Shown piece after piece: positions 58,316 to 64,000 of a stretch of DNA of 64,000 nucleotides. Source of the stretch: Clonostachys chloroleuca. Its lineage: Eukaryota; Ascomycota; Sordariomycetes; Hypocreales; Bionectriaceae. Every line of letters begins with the position of its first letter. The first letter of the stretch is position 1. Below the pieces are notes generated by a model. That model was not told the DNA's origin and ran no database searches. It worked only from the letters and a program-made list of their open reading frames with translations. The position numbers and the translations under genes are program-made. The DNA is taken from assembly GCA_037952775.1 (NCBI GenBank), contig JBANAY010000003.1:10912001-10976000 (forward strand). The letters run 5' to 3'.

Positions 58316-60498
58316 TTTTGTCATGGTGTCGCTCTTTTGTAATCTTTCTACTTTATTTTATACCCTTTACCCCGAACGATATTTGAGGGATGAGTGTTCT
58401 GTTGGCTTATGCTCTTGTTGACCGCATCACGTCTTATTTCATTTCTCTACTTGAATGAGGAACGCTATATTGTTTTTGCGTTATTATTACCCCGTGATCT
58501 ATAATCTTAGCAATTGAAAATTTTCATAGGTTCGTTCCACCCCTAAGACCACAGCATTTGAGACCGGAAGCTAGAGGGTCACCACGCCCGTCAAGGAGTT
58601 TTCGCGCTGACTTTCAGTGAGCACATAAACATGCCCAAGAAGCAAGTTTTCATTGCGCACCTTTAGTGTTTCACTGGATTCATCCGAACGGAATATCTAC
58701 TTTGTCAAGCGACTCCGTTGTTAGACCTCATGTGACAGGATGACTGAAATCACCTGAACGCGTAGGGCTTTTCAGGCCGCTCTGACATCAATCACTATTC
58801 AACAAATGATATTTGCCTCCGGTGGTTAGGCACTTTCTCCTGTTGAGCTGGCGGCCAAGTCAAACAGTGAGGCGCCTACGTGGTTTGATATTTTGAGCTT
58901 GGTGAAACATACCGACTTAATTACTGCATACTCATCGTTGGACACCTAAGGCTAGCCCTTCTTGAAGGGGTAGTTAAGCGACAGCGAGGCACTGATCGTT
59001 TAAGCCCCACCCTATTAGTCGGTCAGGAAGCGGAGTGATGATCATGTTGTGCCTGACGTCTGTCTGAGTGCGTCGGTAGGTAGAGCGAGGCGTAGGGTAG
59101 GAGAAAAGAAGGTTCAAGGTGAGCAGAAGAGGTGAGTGAGCACATCAGCTTATTACGTCAGTACCTACCTGCCCAAACTCAATTCATGCCTTTCCCTTAG
59201 AGGTTGCAGGAAGGAAAGACCAGCCGGTGGCAGCAACGCACAGGCAGGCAAGTGGCCCCACCGCTCCCGTCAGCGTTCATGCATGCTGAGAGGCAGGGTC
59301 TTTGCTTTTTCTCTCCTTCGTCACTCACTGATGTGATTGATGCCATGCTTCTTGGACGGAGTATTTCTCCCCATTTCCATCTGGCCATCTCTGGCTTGCA
59401 TGTGACAGCCTTGCTCATCGCATCTTACCAAGCACCGCCGGGGCCGTTGGGCAGCATGTTGCATCACTCGAAAACCCAGACCTGACAGCGGTGTGTTGTC
59501 CTGGCATATGGTGACAAGTGCCACGTCAGCCAGGGGGTCCGTCCAGGCCCTGTTGGCGCTTCTGCTAGCGTTTTGCCGGGGTCAACCTCAAGTCATGGCG
59601 CCAGGCAAGCAAGCAGAGCAGCAAGCAAGCACGCTGGCTGTTTGAAGTGTGCCGTGTTGATTTTGGCTGTGACGCCTTTCAATACTAGTGTTTCGGATTG
59701 AACATGAATGAGAGACAGCTCAGCTGCGTCAATTACGAGTTTACCGCCATATCGTGGCCAAGCGTTTTCGCCTGGTCGTCCTAACTGATGGTTTCAAATG
59801 CTGTTCTGAACGCTCGGGCGACGGCATTGAGAACCATACCACAATGTCAGCCTTGATCGAAATGAAAGGTTTGGGACCAATGCCCCGGACTAGTGGCATG
59901 TGATAGCGATCATCTTTCTGCCAGTGCTTCCTTGTCCGCCTGGGTACTTCCCTGCATTTTGCTCGTGTGCTTATCACATCGCATCTCCCGCGTTTATGCA
60001 GCTCATTTTGGGCAGCATGGGCCTCTGGGAATGCGTCCTAGACACCGAATCTCTGGGAGGGACCACATCTGAATATGAATCAAGGACTGTCATCCTTGCC
60101 CAAGGGATTTCCACGAACTGCAGGACCGCAATTGATAGGATGTGCGTTGTGCCAGTATACTTCAGTTCTCCACCGGGGCGGTTTAGGTGAGCGAGCGGAG
60201 CCCAACGATGTAATAGTGGCTGCAGCCCGGTTCGGGCCATAATAAGACGACGAGAGCTTTCCGTGTATGCGTGATGCAACCCCTCCAGTTAAACCATTTA
60301 GAATTTGTTTCACACACCGACGACTGTTTTTTCTTATTTTATTTTGTCATCCGCTTGGTCGCTCGGGTTTACTTGTTGACAAGGAACCTAAGTATCATTA
60401 TTATATACCCGTGCTGCTATACACAGTACAGCCATCACCATTTCAGTTCTTCATACTGCCGCGCATACGGGAGAACACCACCACAAACATTACCTGAT
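58316..60498. other. Longest intergenic region, 2.2 kb
   Basis: No gene recognised. A TATATA at 60402-60407 lies about 95 bp before the coiled-coil gene's ATG. AAGC-type short repeats occur at about 59605-59632. Open frames at 59136-59524 and 59900-60190 have no features and overlap each other on both strands. Confidence 0.5.
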
Positions 60499-63400
60499 AT
60501 GGGGAAGTTGAGAAGAGTCAGTTTTCTCACCCACCGACGGGATGATGCAGAAGGAATCTCGAAAGAGGCCAGGGAGGATCTCGAGAAGCAACTGGCCGAC
60601 AGACAGTCAACCATCGATTCCTTAGAGAAGAGCCTGCTCAAAAGACAGAATGAGTGCTCTCTGCTCAGCAAAAACACGGAAGTGTTGAAAAAGCAATTGA
60701 AGGAGTTGAAAGCCCAGCGCGTCGCGTACGGGTATGAAATTTCTGGCCTTCTCGTCGAACTTGAGCAGGAATTCAAGGCAAAAAATGATGCGGCCGAGGA
60801 AACCACAGCAGCTCGTACTCAGGAGCTTGAGGAATCCAAGAAAGCGCAGACCATGCTGGAGGAGCAGCTGCAGGCATTCCAGGGGGGAGAAACCCTTACG
60901 AGGAAGAGCTGCAGCGAGTGAAGGAGCAAATGGCTCAGGAAAGCCAAGATAATGATGGGAAGATCGAATCTCTGAAGTTGATGGTCTCCGAGGCCGAGCA
61001 GAAATTCCAAGCTGCCCAGGATGAGCGGGACCAACTGCGCGCCGAGCTCACTCAAGCGAAGGAGATGCGCGACAGTGCCCAAGTCGCGCTGAAGCAAGAG
61101 ATTGCCGGCCTTAAAGACAGACTCGCCGAGACCGACAATGGATATCGCGCTCTGCAGGCCGATAGAGATGGTGCAGAAGGCCCATTGAAGGACAAGGTGG
61201 CCGAGCTAGAACTCCAAGCTGCCGCTGCTGAACAGAAGCTGGCGACTATCGAAGCCGAGCGAACGACACTGGCCGACGAGTTGACTGAATTGAAATCAGG
61301 CGTGGAAGCCCAGGGCAGTACAGTAAAGGAAGAGACCGAGACTCTCAAGGCTTCAGTAGCCGAGACGGAACTGAAGCTGCAAGCACTCCAGGAGGAGCGA
61401 GATTCTCTCAGCAAACAGTTGGCTGACGCCCATGATGCTGCCAACACAGCCGACTCCGCATTGAAGGAGGAGCTGGGGACCATCAAAGCTCAATTGGCCG
61501 ATGTCGAGCATAAATCCAAGGCCGTTGAGGATGAGCGCGACGCAGTTTCCAAAGAGCTACTTGGGCTGAAGAAAAACCAAGACGCTGCGAGCTCTTCGCT
61601 TCAGAATGAAATTTCAAGCCTTAAGGCACAACTTGCGGAGTCTGAACAAAATCTCCAGACTGCTCAAGAGGAGCGCAAGAATGTCGATGATGAATTGACC
61701 GAGGTAAAGAAACAGTTGCTCGAGGTCAAGGAAGAACGCGATGCCCTAGAGGGCTCACTCAAGGACGAGATCTCAGCACTAAAAGCGCAGATTTCCGAGG
61801 CGGAAGAAAAACAATCATCGATGCAGGAGACTTCCGCTAAGTTAGAGGGTGAGCTCACAGCTGCTGAAAAGGCTTTGGAGGAGCAGAAAGTTGCCCTGGC
61901 TGATGCCGAGTCGAACCACCAGGCATCGAAGGAGGCCTACGAAAAATTGCAGGCAGATACAGAGGCGGAGTTGTCATCACACAAGACGGAGATGAGCGAT
62001 CTGAATGCTAAGTTGGCCGGTCTGGAAGGCATCAACGAAGAACTGAAGAAGGGTGCGACTACAGACCTTGAAGGGGCACAGAAAGAAGCCCTGGAGTGGA
62101 AAGAGAAGCATGATGTTCTTGAAAGTGCCCACGTTGCCTTGACCAAAGATGCAGAGGCATCGAAACAACAAATCACAGACGCCCAAGGCGAGACAGTCTT
62201 GATTCAGTCGAAGTTATCGGACCTGGAAAAAGCCTATGAGTCTTTGAAAGGTGATCTGTCAGAGCTCGAGGCTTTGAAGAAGCAGCTGGCCGATGCCGAG
62301 GAAGGAAATAAGTCCATTCAAGCAAAGCTTTCGGAAGCATTGGAAGGTGGTTCTGCGGACCTCGAGGCTACAAAGAAGCAGCTGGATGATTGGAGGGAGA
62401 AGTGCACTGCTCTTCAGGCCACCCATGACTCCTTGGCCGAAAGTACGAAAGCGCAACTTGATGCTGCTGACAAGGAGAAGCAAGCCGTCCAGGCAAAGTT
62501 TGCAGAGCTTGAGAAGCATCACGAATCAGCAAAGGCCGACATAGAGCAACTCGAGGCTACCCGGAAAGATTTGGAGGCCTGGAAAGAGAAGCATGATGCT
62601 CTCCAAGCCACTAATGAGGACCTGTCTAAGATGTCTGATGTTACCGTTAAAGAATTGAACGACACCAAAGAGGACCGGGACGCAGCCCAGAGCAAACTTT
62701 TGGAGGTAGAAAAGGCCATCGAGGAACTTAAGAACAACTCATCTGCCGACGCCGATGCCTCTAAGAAGGAAGTCGAAGAGTGGCGGGAGAAGCATGATGC
62801 TCTGCAAACTTCCTATGATGCTGCGGCCAGAGAGTTGATTGCAACCAAGGAGGGTCATGATTCGATCCAGTCTAGGTTGCTGGAGGCAGAAAAGCTCAAT
62901 GAAGATTTGAAATCCGGAGGCTCTGCTGATCTAGAGGCCGCCAAGAAAGAAGTCGAAGAATGGAAGGAGAAGCACAGCGCTCTCGAGGCAACGCAGTCGA
63001 CATTAAGCGAGACGTCGGAAGCTACGGCAAAGGAGCTTGCCGAGACCAAGGAGAAGCACGAGGCTCTGCAGACGGAGATCTTGGAGACCAAGAAGCTCAA
63101 TGAAGAGCTCCAATCTGGAGCCGCTGCTGACCTTGAGGCTGCTAAGAAGGAAGCTGAGGAGTGGAAGGAAAAACATGGCGCTCTTGAGGCCACACAGTCG
63201 ACTTTGAGTAAAAATTCAGAGGCTACAGCGAAAGAACTTGCTGAGGTCAAGGAGAACTATGAGGCCTTGCAAGCGGCACAAAATACCCTGACCACAGCTT
63301 CAGAGGCTACTTCCAAGGAATTAGCTGAGATGAGGGGGAAACATGAGGCTCTCCAAGCTGAAATATTGGAAGTCAAGAGGGCCAACGAGGAACTCCAGTC

Positions 63401-64000
63401 TGGAGGCTCTGCTGACCTCGAGGCTGCTCGCAAGGAAGTAGAAGAATGGAAGGAAAAACACAACGCCCTTCAGCTTGCTCAAGAGGAAGCAAGTAGCAAG
63501 TCGGAATCACTGGCTACAGAGTTGGCTGAAGCAGAAAACAAATACCAAGCGCTCCAAGCTAGCTTATCCGAAGCTGAGAATGCCAACGAAAAGCTCAAGA
63601 AAGAAGTGTCCTCAGAACTCGAAGCAGCGAAGCAAGAGACTGATGAGTGGAAAGAGAAGCACGCCTCTCTCCAAATTCAGCATGAAACTCTTGCGGGAGA
63701 GGCTGAGACGGCAACGAACCAGCTCAAAGAGATCGAAGAAAAGAATCAAGTCAGACTGGCTCAGAAGAATTCCGAACTGAGCAATGCAAAGGAGGCTGCC
63801 GAAGCATTCGAAGTGAAGCTCAAAGCATTGTCCGAAGATCATGAATCTTTAAAGAAGGAGCATATGTCGCAGGTCGAGATACTGGAGGCTAGTCTCAAAG
63901 AGCACGAGGCAGGCAGTGAGAAGGCGAAGGCCATTCAAGATGAGCACGAACAATTGCAGAAGAAGCACGAAGAGCAGACCGCAGAACTGTCGGAACTCAC
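60499..64000 (+). CDS. Very long coiled-coil repeat protein (3' end outside window), frame broken at one homopolymer
   Basis: ATG at 60499. The frame runs to a one-base break in a G run at 60882-60887, then continues uninterrupted to the window edge (over 1,160 residues in total). Nearly all of it is Glu/Lys/Ala/Leu-rich heptad sequence typical of a rod-like coiled coil. From about 62050 it contains eight copies of a Trp-bearing unit of the form LEAAKKEVEEWKEKHxAL. The Trp codons are at 62097, 62391, 62580, 62781, 62961, 63162, 63447 and 63648, three of the gaps being exactly 201 nt (67 codons). No signal peptide or membrane segment is seen so far. Scaffold, spindle-pole, Golgi tether and septal roles are all possible; I cannot choose. 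Confidence 0.8.
60882..60887 (+). other. Apparent one-base deletion in the coiled-coil gene (G6, expected G7)
   Basis: Before the run the frame reads ...EEQLQAFQGG and then a stop after 14 more codons. One extra G gives ...FQGGRNPYEEELQRVKEQM and joins the long downstream coiled coil. No GT donor is nearby that could make an intron do this. The local context G-GGG-GGA also fits a -1 slippery heptamer. Confidence 0.8.
61900..63700 (+). repeat. Imperfect tandem repeats in the coiled-coil coding region
   Basis: The unit (S/A)ADLEAAKKEVEEWKEKH recurs, with the longest near-identical blocks beginning at 62916, 63117 and 63402 (201 and 285 nt apart). The block from 63117 carries an inserted 28-codon sub-repeat that itself copies the preceding SEATAKELAE segment. 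Confidence 0.75.

Noticed and set aside
59605..59632. AAGC-type short repeats
   Set aside because: Only a few imperfect copies; not a satellite, CRISPR or telomere-like array.

Overview
The window comes from a filamentous ascomycete (Pezizomycotina, most likely Eurotiomycetes). The evidence is dense protein-coding genes on both strands, one to seven short introns per gene (mostly 50-80 nt, GT-AG with branch points like CTAAC/CTGAC), and typical mould genes: a NACHT NLR, a SidL-type siderophore acetyltransferase, a Zn2Cys6 regulator, a GH10 xylanase and a WSC-repeat wall protein. I see no rRNA, tRNA, transposon or CRISPR array. I resolve 25 protein genes. Most exon models were built by hand from splice sites, and I checked that the codon phases add up.

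Layout. 1-4.6 kb: secreted PQQ-propeller/WSC protein (+; 5' end probably outside the window). 4.9-5.6 kb: unknown Cys-motif protein (-). 7-11.4 kb: three-exon NACHT NLR (-). 12.2-16.2 kb: SidL-like hydroxyornithine acetylase and mitochondrial calcium uniporter (both -). 17.4-20.5 kb: mevalonate diphosphate decarboxylase and a DUF647/RUS protein (+). 20.8-24.4 kb: cytochrome c haem lyase (-) and battenin Btn1 (+). 24.5-28.3 kb: Zn2Cys6 regulator (-) and secreted carboxylesterase (+). 29.3-32.3 kb: GT34 glycosyltransferase (+) and tRNase Z-like hydrolase (-). 32.9-37.7 kb: seven-exon signal-peptide pyrophosphatase, macro-domain protein and an unknown protein (all -). 38.9-45.4 kb: glutamyl-tRNA synthetase (+), GH10 xylanase (-), Pho89-type phosphate permease (-). 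47.1-53.1 kb: SDHAF4 (+), Rxt3 (-), SmF (+). 53.8-58.3 kb: gamma-glutamyltranspeptidase (-) and a zinc-less MDR oxidoreductase (+). 60.5-64 kb: very long coiled-coil protein (+) running off the right edge.

Most genes are housekeeping. Mitochondrial functions recur (MCU, haem lyase, SDHAF4), as do secreted or wall functions (WSC, esterase, GT34, xylanase, GGT). I see no secondary-metabolite cluster or obvious defence island; the NLR is the only clear accessory-type gene.

The most unusual sequence-level result is that three unrelated genes (WSC protein, MCU, coiled-coil protein) are each broken by a one-base shift at a G/C homopolymer. In each case one extra G/C restores the frame. The simplest reading is systematic homopolymer under-calling in the assembly, but two sites also have the shape of -1 slippery heptamers. 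Also notable are the eight-copy Trp-containing repeat in the coiled-coil gene, a perfect 26-bp palindrome in the RXT3/SmF intergenic region, and a GC-AG intron in the pyrophosphatase.
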